Below are positions 24,091-33,595 of a stretch of DNA of 64,000 nucleotides, piece after piece. The notes beneath the pieces were generated by a model. The model did no database searches and was not told where the DNA came from. It saw only the letters and a program-made list of their open reading frames with translations. Both the position numbers and the translations under genes were made by a program. This stretch comes from JAGRGG01 sp965217265 (GTDB lineage: Bacteria; Pseudomonadota; Alphaproteobacteria; Geminicoccales; Geminicoccaceae), in assembly GCA_965217265.1 (NCBI GenBank), contig CBDCHP010000011.1:310001-374000 (forward strand). The letters are read 5' to 3'. Position 1 is the first letter of the stretch, and every line of letters starts with the position of its first letter.

Positions 24091-25308
24091 GTGACGCCGT
24101 CCGAGTTCCACCGCATCCGCCGCCTGCCGCCCTACGTCTTCGCCGAGGTGAACGCGATGAAGGCGGCGGCCCGCGCCGCCAACCGCGACATCATCGATCT
24201 GGGCATGGGCAACCCCGACCTGCCGACGCCGCCGCACATCGTCGCCAAGCTGGTTGAGGCCGTGCAGGACGGGCGCACGCACCGCTACTCGACCTCGCGC
24301 GGCATCCCCGGACTGCGCCGGGCGCTGTGCGGCTACTACGACCGGCGCTTCGGCGTGCGGCTCGACCCCGAGACGCAGACCTGCGTGACCTTGGGCTCGA
24401 AGGAGGGCCTCGCCAACTTGGCCCAGGCGATCACGGCCCCCGGCGACACGATCTTGACGCCGAACCCCTCCTACCCGATCCACCCCTACGGCTTCATCAT
24501 CGCGGGCGCCTCGATCCGCCACGTCCCCTTCGGCCCCGGCATCGACCTCGTGCGCGAGATGGCCCGCGCCGCCGAGCACGCGGTGCCCTCCCCGACCGCG
24601 ATGATCCTCAACTTCCCCTCCAATCCGACCGCGATCCAGGCCGATCGCCACTTCTACGCCGAGGCCGTGGCGCTCGCGCGCTCGAAGGGCATGTTCATCC
24701 TCTCCGACGTCGCCTACGCCGAGATCTACTTCAAGGCGCCGCCGCCCTCGATCTTGGAGGTGCCGGGCGCGTTCGAGGTCGCGGTCGAGTTCTCGTCCCT
24801 GTCCAAGACCTACTCGATGCCGGGCTGGCGCATCGGCTTTGCCGCCGGCAACGAGCGCCTGATCGCCGCCTTGACCCGGATCAAGTCCTACCTCGACTAC
24901 GGTGCCTTCACCCCGATCCAGGTCGCGGCGACCGCCGCCCTGAACGGGCCGCAAACTTGCGTCGACGAGGTCAGGACGCGCTACAAGGAACGGCGCGACG
25001 TGCTTATCGAGGGCCTCGCCAAGGCCGGCTGGGACGTGCCGTCGCCGCCTGCCACGATGTTCGCCTGGGCGCCGGTGCCGGAACCGTTTCGGGCCGAGGG
25101 CTCGCTCAAGTTCGCCAAGCGGCTCTTGGCCGAGGCCGACGTCGCCGTCTCGCCCGGCATCGGCTTTGGCGAGTACGGCGAGGGCTACGTTCGCATGGCG
25201 CTGGTCGAGAACAAGCACCGCCTGCGCCAGGCCGTGCGCAACATCAAGGCGTTCTTGGCCCGGGCCGGGGGCGGTGTCGGCTCCGAAGCCGAGACCAGGG
25301 TCGCTTGA
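24091..25308 (+). CDS. PLP-dependent aminotransferase class I/II (LL-DAP/alanine aminotransferase-like)
   Basis: About 405 aa from GTG 24091; no clear ribosome site is seen. It is a fold-type I aminotransferase with MGNPDLPTPPHI near the N-terminus, YSTSRGIPGLR, the PLP-aspartate region FILSDVAYAEIYF, and the Schiff-base lysine in SSLSKTYSMPGWRIGF. This sequence type is usually annotated as alanine transaminase (AlaC) or LL-diaminopimelate aminotransferase. Its stop is 1 nt before the hom start, which supports an aspartate-family amino acid role. Confidence 0.88.
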   Translation: MTPSEFHRIRRLPPYVFAEVNAMKAAARAANRDIIDLGMGNPDLPTPPHIVAKLVEAVQDGRTHRYSTSRGIPGLRRALCGYYDRRFGVRLDPETQTCVTLGSKEGLANLAQAITAPGDTILTPNPSYPIHPYGFIIAGASIRHVPFGPGIDLVREMARAAEHAVPSPTAMILNFPSNPTAIQADRHFYAEAVALARSKGMFILSDVAYAEIYFKAPPPSILEVPGAFEVAVEFSSLSKTYSMPGWRIGFAAGNERLIAALTRIKSYLDYGAFTPIQVAATAALNGPQTCVDEVRTRYKERRDVLIEGLAKAGWDVPSPPATMFAWAPVPEPFRAEGSLKFAKRLLAEADVAVSPGIGFGEYGEGYVRMALVENKHRLRQAVRNIKAFLARAGGGVGSEAETRVA

Positions 25309-25309
25309 G

Positions 25310-26608
25310 GTGGCGTTGAGCGAACCCTTGCGGATCGGCGTCGCCGGGCTCGGCACGGTGGGGGCCGCGACGGTCAGGCTGCTCCGCGCCAAGGCCGGGC
25401 TCCTGGCCGCGCGCGCCGGCCGGCCGATCGAGGTTGTGGCCGTCTCGGCCCGCGACCGGACCAGGGAGCGCGGCCTCGACCTCGCCGGAATCGCCTGGAT
25501 CGACGACCCGCTCGACCTCGCCCGCGATTCGGGCATCGACGCGGTGGTAGAGCTGATCGGCGGCGCCGACGGTGCCGCCCTCGCGCTCGCCGAGACGACG
25601 CTCGACGCCGGCAAGGCGCTCGTCACCGCCAACAAGGCGATGCTGGCGCTGCACGGGGCAAAGCTCGCCCGGCGCGCCGAGGCCAACGAAGCCCCGCTCG
25701 CCTTCGAAGCCGCGGTCGCGGGCGGCATTCCCGTCATCAAGGCGCTGAAGGAGGGCCTGGGCGCCAACCGGATCGGCCGCGTGCACGGCATCTTGAACGG
25801 CACCTGCAACTACATCTTGAGCGCGATGCGCGCCGGCGGGCGCGACTTCGAGGCGGTGCTGCGCGAGGCGCAGGACTTGGGCTACGCCGAGACCGACCCC
25901 TCGGCCGACGTCGACGGGATCGACTCGGCGCACAAGCTGGCCCTCTTGGCCGCGATCGCGTTCGGCGGCCTGCCGTCGTTTGACGCCATCCACGTCGAGG
26001 GCATCCGCGGCGTCTCGGCCGAGGACATCCGCTTTGCCGGCGAACTCGGCTACCGCGTCAAGCTGCTCGGCGTGGCGCGGCGCACGGATAACGGGATCGA
26101 GCAGCGCCTGCACCCGTGCATGGTCCGCGCCGACGCGCCGATCGCCGGGGTCGAGGGCGTGTTCAACGGCGTCGTCGTCGAGGGCGACGCCGTCGGCGAG
26201 GTGGTGCTGGAGGGCAGAGGTGCCGGCGGCGGGCCGACCGCGTCCGCCGTCGTCGCCGACCTGCTCGACGTAGCGCGCGGCCGCGTCGGCCCGGTGTTCG
26301 GGGCACCGGCGGCCGGCCTTGAACCGCTGCCCACCGCGCCGATGCAAGATCACCGCGGACGCTACTACGTCCGCCTGTCGGTCGTCGATCGGCCGGGCGT
26401 GCTGGCCGAGATCGCGGCGGCCCTGCGCGACCACGCCGTCTCGGTCGAGAGCCTGCTGCAGCGCGGGCGCGACCCCGGCCAGCCGGTGACGATCGTCCTG
26501 GTCAGCCACGAGGCGCGCGAGGCCGACATGCAAGGCGCCATCAACGCCATCAAGACGCTCGACGCGGTCGCGGCACCGCCGTGCATGATCCGCATCGAGG
26601 CGCTTTGA
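25310..26608 (+). CDS. hom: Homoserine dehydrogenase
   Basis: 432 aa from GTG 25310, 1 nt after the aminotransferase stop. It reduces aspartate semialdehyde to homoserine with NAD(P)H for threonine, methionine and isoleucine synthesis. Visible parts: Rossmann motif GVAGLGTVGAAT, LVTANKAML, the catalytic-domain HGILNGTCNYIL and ETDPSADVDGIDSAHKL motifs, and a C-terminal ACT domain (from about residue 350, YYVRLSVVDRPGVLAEIA) that would sense threonine. It is followed by glpX 22 nt downstream. Confidence 0.97.
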   Translation: MALSEPLRIGVAGLGTVGAATVRLLRAKAGLLAARAGRPIEVVAVSARDRTRERGLDLAGIAWIDDPLDLARDSGIDAVVELIGGADGAALALAETTLDAGKALVTANKAMLALHGAKLARRAEANEAPLAFEAAVAGGIPVIKALKEGLGANRIGRVHGILNGTCNYILSAMRAGGRDFEAVLREAQDLGYAETDPSADVDGIDSAHKLALLAAIAFGGLPSFDAIHVEGIRGVSAEDIRFAGELGYRVKLLGVARRTDNGIEQRLHPCMVRADAPIAGVEGVFNGVVVEGDAVGEVVLEGRGAGGGPTASAVVADLLDVARGRVGPVFGAPAAGLEPLPTAPMQDHRGRYYVRLSVVDRPGVLAEIAAALRDHAVSVESLLQRGRDPGQPVTIVLVSHEAREADMQGAINAIKTLDAVAAPPCMIRIEAL

Positions 26609-26630
26609 CACGGATCCATCAGGGGGAACG

Positions 26631-27627
26631 ATGAGCGACGACTACCAGAGTTCGGACCGCAACTTGGCGCTGGAGACGGTGCGCGTCACCGAGGCGGCGG
26701 CGCTCGCCTCGGCCAAGCTCATGGGCCGCGGCGACGAGAAGGCCGCCGATCAGGCGGCGGTCGACGCCATGCGCCGGGCGCTCAACATCCTCGACATCGA
26801 CGGCACGGTCGTCATCGGCGAGGGCGAGCGCGACGAGGCGCCGATGCTCTACATCGGCGAGAAGGTCGGCACCGGCAAGGGCACGGCGATCGACATCGCG
26901 CTGGATCCCCTGGAGGGCACGACGATCACGGCGAAGGGCGGCCCCAACGCCATCGCCTGCATCGCGATGGCGCAAAAGGGCGGCTTCTCTGAACGCGCCC
27001 GACACCTACATGGACAAGATCGCCGTCGGCGGCGGCCTGCCGCCCGGCGTGATCGACATCAAAGCGACGCCGCTTGAGAACCTGCAACGCCTGGCTGAGG
27101 CCAAGAACAGTGCGATCGAAGACTTGGTCGTCCTCGTCCTCGACCGGCCGCGGCACGAGAAGCTGATCGCGGATCTCCGCGATGCCGGCGCCCGCATCCG
27201 CCTGATCACCGACGGCGACGTGGCCGGCGTCATCGCGACGTCCAGGCCCGACAGCGGCATCGACATCTACATGGGCGCCGGCGGCGCGCCCGAGGGCGTG
27301 CTCGCGGCGGCGGCGCTGCGCTGCATCGGCGGCCAGTTCCAGGGCCGGCTGATGTTTCGCAACGACGACGAGCGCTCCCGCGCGCGCAAGATGGGCGTCG
27401 AGGACTTCGATCGCGTCTACGACCTCGAAGACTTGGCGAGCGGCAACGTCATGTTCGCCGCGACCGGCGTCACCGACGGCACGATGCTCAAAGGCGTGCG
27501 CCGCCGCGGCGACCGGCTGTTCACCCAGTCGATCGTCATGCGCTCCAAGAGCGGCACGGTCAGGATCATCGAGGCCGAGCACAACGTCCCGCGCAAGGAG
27601 GCGGTGGTCCCGCACTTCGAGGGTTGA
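26631..27627 (+). pseudogene. glpX: Class II fructose-1,6-bisphosphatase GlpX, frameshifted
   Basis: The two halves of GlpX are each well conserved but in different frames. The N-terminal part carries VVIGEGERDEAPMLYIGE and LDPLEGTT, ending at KGGF; the C-terminal part begins at NAPDTYMDKIAVGGGLPPG and continues through LITDGDVAGVI and GAGGAPEGVLAAAAL. One surplus base in ttctctg (26985-26991) would restore a 331-aa protein, and the 997-bp length equals 3n+1. The enzyme dephosphorylates fructose 1,6-bisphosphate in gluconeogenesis or the Calvin cycle. A sequencing error is likely because nothing else is damaged; otherwise it is a recent pseudogene. Confidence 0.88.
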
Positions 27628-29384
27628 GCCTGGACCCTCTTGACGGCCTGCCGCTGGTCGATCGCTCGTTCTCCGGCCGCGCGTGGCACCTGCGCCCGGC
27701 CGACGAGGCGCGCGGGCTGGCGCTGGCGCAGCGCCTGGGCCTGCCCGCGATCGTCGCGCGCATCTTGAGCCTGCGCGGGGTCGCCGACGACGAGGTCGAG
27801 CCCTTCTTGCGCCCGCGCCTCAAGCACTGGCTGGTCGATCCCTCGCACCTGCTCGACCTGGACGAGGCGGTCGGGCGCCTCGCCGACGCGGCGGCGGCTC
27901 GCGAGACGATCGGGCTGATCGGCGACTACGACGTCGACGGGGCGACCTCGACCGCCCTCGTGCGCCGCTACTTCGAAGCACTCGGCGTGCCGGTCGCGGT
28001 CGAGATCCCCGATCGCCTCACCGACGGCTACGGCCCCAACCCGGGCGCCATCGACCGGCTGGCGGCGCAGGGCTGCCGGCTGATCGTCACGCTCGACAGC
28101 GGCACCACGGCGCACGCCGCCCTCGACCACGCGGCGGCGCGCGGCGTCGAGGTCATCGTCGTCGACCACCACAGCGCCGAGACCGCCCTGCCCCCCGCCC
28201 GCGCGGTCGTCAACCCGAACCGCCAAGACCAGACCTCGCCGCTCACCCACTTGGCCGCCGTCGGCGTCGCCTTCGTCCTGCTCGTCGGCCTCAACCGCGA
28301 ACTGCGCCGCCGGGGCACCCTCGATCTTGAGCCCGACTTGATGGCGTGGCTCGACCTCGTGGCACTCGGCACGGTCTGCGACGTGGTGCCGCTCTTGGGC
28401 CTCAACCGCGCCTTCGTCACCCAGGGGCTCAAGGTGGCCGGGCGCGGCGCCAACCTCGGCCTGCAGGCGCTTGCCGCCGTCGCCGGGCTGGAGCGGCTGG
28501 AGAATGCCGGCCAGTTCGGCTTCGCGCTCGGCCCGCGGATCAACGCCGGCGGGCGCATGGGCCGCAGCCGGCTCGGCGTCGACCTGCTCACCGCGCCCGA
28601 CGCGGCGGCGGCGAGCGAGGCCGCGCGGCAGTTGCACGCCCTGAACGTCGAGCGGCAGACGATCGAGCGCGAATGCTTGGCGGCGGCGCGGCGCCAGGCC
28701 GAGCGGCAGGCCGGGCTCGGGCGCCCCGTGATCGTTGCCCACGACGGGGGCTGGCATCCGGGCGTGCTCGGCATCGTCGCCGGGCGCCTCGTCGAGGCGT
28801 TCGACCGCCCGGCCGTCGTCGTCGGCCAAGGCGGCAAGGGCTCGGGCCGCTCGGTCCCCGGCTTCGACCTCGGGGCGGCCGTGATCGCCGCCCGGCAGGC
28901 GGGCATCCTCCGCCACGGCGGCGGGCACCCGATGGCGGCCGGGTTGACCGTCGATGGCGCCCAGATCGACGCCTTCGCCGAGGCGGTGTCGGCCGCGTTC
29001 GCCCGGAGCCCCGCCGTCTCCGGCGCCGTGCCGCTCGTCCTCGACGGCGAACTCGCCCCGGCTTCGGCGACGGTCGATCTGTGCCAGAAGCTCGCCCGCC
29101 TCGCCCCCTTCGGCGTCGGCAACCTTGAGCCGATGTTCGCGCTCGGCAACGCGCGCGTCATCCGCGCCAAGCCGGTCGGCAACGGCCACGTCTCCTTGGT
29201 GCTGGGCGGTGCCGCCGGGCGCTCGTTGAAGGCGATCGCGTTCGGCGCCAAGGAGCGCGGCTTCGAGCATGACCTGCTCGCCGCCGATCGCCCCTTGCGC
29301 CTCGCCGGCTACCTCCGCCTCGACGCCTGGCAGGGCCGGCTCAACCCCAGCTTCCACGTCAAGGACGCGGCTTTCGATAGTTGA
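27624..29384 (+). CDS. recJ: Single-stranded-DNA-specific exonuclease RecJ
   Basis: 586 aa from TTG 27624, overlapping the glpX TGA as TTGA. It degrades ssDNA 5' to 3' in recombination and mismatch repair. DHH-family motifs: DYDVDG (101-106), TLDSG (157-161), DHH (181-183) with the preceding VIVV, the LGTVCDVVPL region, and a DHHA1 C-terminal domain with GRSVPGFDLGAAV and GGGHPMAAG. The gene runs up to a palindromic repeat 3 nt after its stop. Confidence 0.96.
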   Translation: MSLDPLDGLPLVDRSFSGRAWHLRPADEARGLALAQRLGLPAIVARILSLRGVADDEVEPFLRPRLKHWLVDPSHLLDLDEAVGRLADAAAARETIGLIGDYDVDGATSTALVRRYFEALGVPVAVEIPDRLTDGYGPNPGAIDRLAAQGCRLIVTLDSGTTAHAALDHAAARGVEVIVVDHHSAETALPPARAVVNPNRQDQTSPLTHLAAVGVAFVLLVGLNRELRRRGTLDLEPDLMAWLDLVALGTVCDVVPLLGLNRAFVTQGLKVAGRGANLGLQALAAVAGLERLENAGQFGFALGPRINAGGRMGRSRLGVDLLTAPDAAAASEAARQLHALNVERQTIERECLAAARRQAERQAGLGRPVIVAHDGGWHPGVLGIVAGRLVEAFDRPAVVVGQGGKGSGRSVPGFDLGAAVIAARQAGILRHGGGHPMAAGLTVDGAQIDAFAEAVSAAFARSPAVSGAVPLVLDGELAPASATVDLCQKLARLAPFGVGNLEPMFALGNARVIRAKPVGNGHVSLVLGGAAGRSLKAIAFGAKERGFEHDLLAADRPLRLAGYLRLDAWQGRLNPSFHVKDAAFDS

Positions 29385-29386
29385 GA

Positions 29387-29533
29387 GAACGCTTCGCGTG
29401 CGCTAGGCGCGCGGCCTTTTTCTTTTGTTTTTGCAACTTTGGCCGGGACTGGCTTCAATGTTGAGGCCAATCCCCAACGACAAGTAGCAAAAAAGAAGAA
29501 GAGAAAGCCCGGCGCAGCGGACGCGAAGCGTTC
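29387..29533. repeat. Palindromic intergenic repeat, copy 4 (complete, 147 bp)
   Basis: A good reference copy. It begins GAACGCTTCGCGTGCGCT and ends ACGCGAAGCGTTC. The left arm leads into a T-rich tract and GCAACTTTGGCCGGGACTGG; the right half has GTTGAGGCCAATC, CGACGACAAGTAGC and an A/G tract. It lies between the converging recJ and the minus-strand membrane-protein gene, starting 3 nt after the recJ stop. Confidence 0.88.
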
Positions 29534-29572
29534 ACGTCACCCGACGCCGCAACCGCAGCCCCGTGGCGAGCG

Positions 29573-30442
29573 TCACGATGCCCGGCCATCAAGAGGGGGT
29601 GCGAGGAGCATGACGAGCGACAGGCGTAAGATGCCGCTCGCGGTCGGGTTGAGCATGATCCCCAGCCACGCGACGAGGCATAAGCCGAGCAGGCCGGCGG
29701 CGAGCCAGAGCCAGAGCTTCGGCCGCAGCAGGAGCCGCCCGCCGGGCGGGGGGCCGTCGGCGGGGTCGCTCCGGCGCAACAGCCAGAGGAGGAGGAGGGC
29801 GGCGGGCCAGAACAGGGTGCTGGTGCCGAGCCACGCGAGCGAGAGCGCGAACGGGTCGAGCCAGTAGAGCCAGTGCCCGATCGAGGCGGTGACGTCGAGG
29901 CCGGTATTGTAGCCGAGTGCCAGGACGAAACCGACGAGGCGAAGGCCGACGACGGTGCCCAAGCGCAAGCCGGGCAGCATCGAGCCGGCGAAGATGAGGG
30001 CGAGGAAGAGGCGAAACGGCGGCGCCGTCAGGGCGGCGAGCGCCGCCGCCGGCGGCCAGATCGCCCCGGCGGCGGCGAGCCCGCTCAGGCAGCCGTAGCC
30101 GAGGCCGAACCCGGCCCCGGCGGCGAACAGGTCGGCCCGGCGCCGGTGACGCGAGGAAAAGGCCAAGATCAGGTTGAGCCCGGCGAGCGGCAAGAGCGTG
30201 TCGAACAGCGCTTGCAGCGCGCCCTGCGCCAGGAGTTCGAGCGTGAGGGTCGGCAGGGGCCACACCTCCGACAGCCGGGCCGTGTCGACGACGAGGCCGG
30301 TCCAGCCGAGGAGGGAGCCCGAGGCGATCCCGGCCAGCAGAAGAGTCGGGCGCGCGCGCAATTCACCGCGGGCGAGGACGGCGCCCGCGATGGCGACGCT
30401 CAGGCACGCACCGAAGACGAGGGCCGCGAGATCGGCCGTCAT
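29573..30442 (-). CDS. Polytopic membrane protein of unknown function
   Basis: 289 aa from ATG 30442, with AAGGGAG 4 nt upstream. About eight hydrophobic helices are visible, starting with LAALVFGACLSVAIAGAVL and ending with LWLWLAAGLLGLCLVAWLGI. Charged residues are few and polar motifs sparse; no known transporter or protease signature was seen. It is divergent from cobO with about 100 bp between, so a role in cobalamin or cobalt handling is possible but rests on context only. Confidence 0.65.
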   Translation of the reverse strand: MTADLAALVFGACLSVAIAGAVLARGELRARPTLLLAGIASGSLLGWTGLVVDTARLSEVWPLPTLTLELLAQGALQALFDTLLPLAGLNLILAFSSRHRRRADLFAAGAGFGLGYGCLSGLAAAGAIWPPAAALAALTAPPFRLFLALIFAGSMLPGLRLGTVVGLRLVGFVLALGYNTGLDVTASIGHWLYWLDPFALSLAWLGTSTLFWPAALLLLWLLRRSDPADGPPPGGRLLLRPKLWLWLAAGLLGLCLVAWLGIMLNPTASGILRLSLVMLLAPPLDGRAS

Positions 30443-30544
30443 GTTGCTCCCTTCGTCGATGTCGCCCGCCTGATGGACCGGCCACGGCCGCCGTGCTACG
30501 CCGCTTGCGGCAATCAAACCAGCGGCAGACCGGGAAGATCCGAG

Positions 30545-31150
30545 ATGGACGAGGCGGAAGCGGACCTACACCGTGCCAAGAAGGCGCGCATCAAGGAAGC
30601 GAAGGACCGCCTCTACGCCTCGAAGACGATCGAGAAGGGCCTGCTCATCGTCCACACCGGCACCGGCAAGGGCAAGAGCACGGCCGCCTGGGGGCTCGCC
30701 ATGCGCACGCTCGGCCACGGGCTCAAGCTCGGCGTCGTCCAGTTCGTCAAGGGCCGGCGCGAGACCGGCGAGCGCAAGCTGCTGGAGCGCTTTCCCGACC
30801 TCGTCACGATCAAGGTGATGGGCGAGGGCTTCACCTGGGAGACGCAGGACAAGGCGCGCGACATCGCGGCGGCCGAGGCGGCGTTCGAGGCGGCGCGCGC
30901 GATGATGCGAGACCCCGACCTGCACATGCTGATCCTGGACGAACTCAACATCGTGCTGCGCTACGGCTACCTCGACCTCGACGAGGTCGTCGAGGCCCTG
31001 CGGGCGCGGCGGGAGGGTTTGCACGTCGTCGTCACCGGCCGCAACGCCAAGCCGGAACTGATCGAGGCCGCCGACCTCGTCACCGAGATGACGCTGGTCA
31101 AGCACCCGTTCCGGGACGGGGTCAAGGGACAGCTCGGTGTCGAGTTCTAG
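30545..31150 (+). CDS. cobO: Cob(I)yrinic acid a,c-diamide adenosyltransferase
   Basis: 201 aa from ATG 30545. It transfers the adenosyl group of ATP to the corrinoid cobalt, forming the Co-C bond of adenosylcobalamin. It is a CobA/CobO/BtuR-type P-loop protein: GTGKGKST (39-46), VVQFVKG, MGEGFTWET, LILDELN and VVTGRNAKPEL are all present, with the TEMT..KHP..G...Q.G.E..  C-terminus of the family. The following transporter gene starts inside it (14-nt overlap). No cobalamin riboswitch was recognised upstream. Confidence 0.96.
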   Translation: MDEAEADLHRAKKARIKEAKDRLYASKTIEKGLLIVHTGTGKGKSTAAWGLAMRTLGHGLKLGVVQFVKGRRETGERKLLERFPDLVTIKVMGEGFTWETQDKARDIAAAEAAFEAARAMMRDPDLHMLILDELNIVLRYGYLDLDEVVEALRARREGLHVVVTGRNAKPELIEAADLVTEMTLVKHPFRDGVKGQLGVEF

Positions 31151-32042
31151 CCAGACCTACCTCAAGGGCCTGGCGCTCACGGGCCTCGGCGTCGTCATCA
31201 TCTCGCCCGACGCGCTCCTCATCCGCCTGATCGACGCCTCGCCCTGGACGATCCTGATCTGGCGGGGTTTCGGCTTCACCGCCGTGCAGTTGCTGCTGGC
31301 GTGGTGGCGCCTCGGCGGGAACCTGCGGCGCACCCTCCTCGCCACGGGCCGAGCCGGAATCCTCATCGCCCTCGTGTTCGGCACCTGCCAGATCCTGTTC
31401 GTCTTGGCGATCAGCCTGACCACGGCCGCGAACGCGCTCGTCATCATCGCCGCGTCCCCGCTCGCCGCCGCCGTCATCGCCCGCCTCGCCTACGCCGAGC
31501 CGATCCGTGCTCGAACCGCGGCGGCCGGGCTGGTGGCGCTGGCCTGCGTCGCGCTGACGGGCTTGAGCGGCCTGCGCGGCGGCGGCGGGGCCGGGATCGC
31601 GGCGGCCCTGGGCGTCACCGTCGTGCTCGCCGCCTTCTTCAACCTGCTGCGCCAGAACCGGACGCGCGACCTCTCGCCGGCCCTGGCGCTGGGCGGCCTG
31701 CTGCCCGGCGTCGTCGGCCTCCTCCTCGCCCCGGCGCTCCTGCCGCCGCCCGCGGGCGTGACGCCGCTCCTGATCTTATGCCTCTTCGTCTCGCCGATAT
31801 CGTTCGCGCTCATCTCGATCGGGCCGCGCTACCTGCCGGCGCCCGACACGAGCCTGCTCATGCTGGTCGAGACCGTGCTCGGGCCGTTCCTCGTCTGGCT
31901 GGTCCTGGCCGAGACGCCGGGGCCGCTGGCGCTCATCGGCGGCGGCGTCCTCCTCCTGACGCTCTTCGTCCACGCGCTCATCGGCCTGCGCGAGGCGCGA
32001 GAGCACGACCGCCTCGCCGCCGCCGGCCTGGGGGCGCTTTGA
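31137..32042 (+). CDS. DMT (EamA) family transporter
   Basis: 301 aa with ten hydrophobic helices in two EamA repeats (GLALTGLGVVIISPDALLIR near the N-terminus, ALGVTVVLAAFFNLLR starting the second half). It starts at GTG 31137 inside the cobO reading frame and ends in a TTGA overlap with cobQ, so translation of the three is coupled. The family exports or imports small metabolites across the inner membrane. Being locked between cobO and cobQ suggests a corrinoid precursor or related metabolite, but this is inference from position. Confidence 0.88.
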   Translation: MSSSSQTYLKGLALTGLGVVIISPDALLIRLIDASPWTILIWRGFGFTAVQLLLAWWRLGGNLRRTLLATGRAGILIALVFGTCQILFVLAISLTTAANALVIIAASPLAAAVIARLAYAEPIRARTAAAGLVALACVALTGLSGLRGGGGAGIAAALGVTVVLAAFFNLLRQNRTRDLSPALALGGLLPGVVGLLLAPALLPPPAGVTPLLILCLFVSPISFALISIGPRYLPAPDTSLLMLVETVLGPFLVWLVLAETPGPLALIGGGVLLLTLFVHALIGLREAREHDRLAAAGLGAL

Positions 32043-33490
32043 GCCGCGGCCTGATGTTGCAGGGCACCTCCTCGGACGCCGGCAAGTCGCTCCTGGTCGC
32101 GGGCCTGTGCCGCGCCTACGCCGAGCGCGGCCTGCGCGTCGTGCCCTTCAAGCCGCAGAACATGAGCAACAACGCCGCCGTCACCGCCGACGGCGGCGAG
32201 ATCGGCCGCGCCCAGGCGCTCCAGGCGCAGGCGGCAAGGGTGGCGCCGACCACCGACATGAACCCGGTCCTCCTGAAGCCCGAGAGCGAGCGCGGCGCCC
32301 AAATCGTCGTGCAAGGCCGCGCGCTGACGACCTGCGCCGCCCGCGACTACCACAAGCTGAAGCCGGCCCTCCTGCCGCGCGTGGTCGAGAGCTTCGAGCG
32401 GCTCAAAGCGGGCGCCGACCTCGTCGTCGTCGAGGGTGCGGGCAGCCCGGCCGAGGTCAACCTGCGCCAAGGCGACATCGCCAACATGGGCTTCGCTCTG
32501 GCCGCGAACGTGCCGGTCCTCCTCGTCGCCGACATCGAGCGCGGCGGGGTGATCGCGTCCATCGTCGGCACGGCGCTGCTCTTAGAGGCCGAGGAGAGGG
32601 ATCTTCTCAGGGGCTGCATCGTCAACAAGTTCCGCGGCGACCCGTCCTTGTTCGACGGCGCCTACCCGATCATCGCCGAGCGGGCCGGCATCCCCTGCCT
32701 CGGCGTCGTGCCCTGGTATGATCGCGCCCGCGACCTGCCGGCCGAGGACGTCTTGGGCCTCTGCGGCAACGAGACCGGGGGGGGCCTGAAGATCGTCGTG
32801 CCGCGCCTGCCCCGCATCGCCAACTTCGACGACCTCGACCCCTTGGCGCAGGAGGCCGACGTGAACCTGGTCGTCGTCGAGCCGCCCGAGGCGCTGCCGG
32901 GCGACGCCGACCTCGTTCTCCTTCCCGGCAGCAAGGCGACGATCGACGACCTCGCCGCCCTGCGCGCGGCCGGCTGGGATATCGACATCGAGGCGCACGT
33001 CCGCCGCGGCGGCGCAGTGCTCGGCCTCTGCGGCGGCTACCAGATGCTGGGGACGCGCATCGCCGACCCGGACGGCGTCGAGGGTCCCCCCGGCCGCGCC
33101 GTTCCGGGCTTGGGCCTGCTCGACGTCGAGACGGTGCTGACGGGGCCGAAAACCGTGCGCCCGGCGCGGGGTCATGACGCGGACGGCAACGGGGTCAAGG
33201 GCTACGAGATCCACATGGGCCGGACGACCGGCCCCGACGCGGCCCGCCCCTTCCTGCGCCTGGAGGACGGCCCGGACGGGGCGAGGAGCACGGACGGCCG
33301 AATCGCCGGCACCTACCTGCACGGCCTGATGGCCGGCGACGCCTTTCGCACCGCCTACCTTGCCGGGATACGCCCGGGCCGGCGCGGCGCGCTCGCCCAC
33401 GCCCAACGCGTCGAGACGGCGCTGGACGGCCTCGCGGCGCATCTGGAGGCGTGTCTGGATTTGGATGCGTTGTTGCGGTTGGCGAAGTAG
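32039..33490 (+). CDS. cobQ: Cobyric acid synthase
   Basis: 483 aa from TTG 32039, which overlaps the TGA of the transporter gene; ATG 32054 is an alternative. It amidates adenosylcobyrinic acid a,c-diamide at four positions using glutamine and ATP. The N-terminal P-loop-like GTSSDAGKS (9-17) and PFKPQNMSNNA belong to the dethiobiotin-synthase-like ATPase domain. The C-terminal class I glutaminase has nucleophile C331 in GLCGGYQMLG and the catalytic-triad histidine H428 in GTYLHGL. It is the last gene before an AT-rich insert. Confidence 0.97.
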   Translation: MSRGLMLQGTSSDAGKSLLVAGLCRAYAERGLRVVPFKPQNMSNNAAVTADGGEIGRAQALQAQAARVAPTTDMNPVLLKPESERGAQIVVQGRALTTCAARDYHKLKPALLPRVVESFERLKAGADLVVVEGAGSPAEVNLRQGDIANMGFALAANVPVLLVADIERGGVIASIVGTALLLEAEERDLLRGCIVNKFRGDPSLFDGAYPIIAERAGIPCLGVVPWYDRARDLPAEDVLGLCGNETGGGLKIVVPRLPRIANFDDLDPLAQEADVNLVVVEPPEALPGDADLVLLPGSKATIDDLAALRAAGWDIDIEAHVRRGGAVLGLCGGYQMLGTRIADPDGVEGPPGRAVPGLGLLDVETVLTGPKTVRPARGHDADGNGVKGYEIHMGRTTGPDAARPFLRLEDGPDGARSTDGRIAGTYLHGLMAGDAFRTAYLAGIRPGRRGALAHAQRVETALDGLAAHLEACLDLDALLRLAK

Positions 33491-33595
33491 GGTCTGAGGC
33501 TCAGAAGCTTGATACAAATTTTCGCGTAGGCGCTGCCATAGATAGCCAAGAAAAATCGCAAGCTATATCAGCTGTAAAGTAGCCAAATAATCTGT

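Noticed and set aside
21124..25308. A 1394-codon plus-strand frame spanning phaC antisense and the aminotransferase
   Set aside because: Only the last 405 codons form a real protein; the rest is antisense to phaC or a shadow of the lipoprotein gene.
29573..30442. Polytopic protein next to cobO as a cobalt or cobalamin transporter
   Set aside because: No CbiM, CbtA/B, NiCoT or BtuC-like motif was seen; left as unknown membrane protein.
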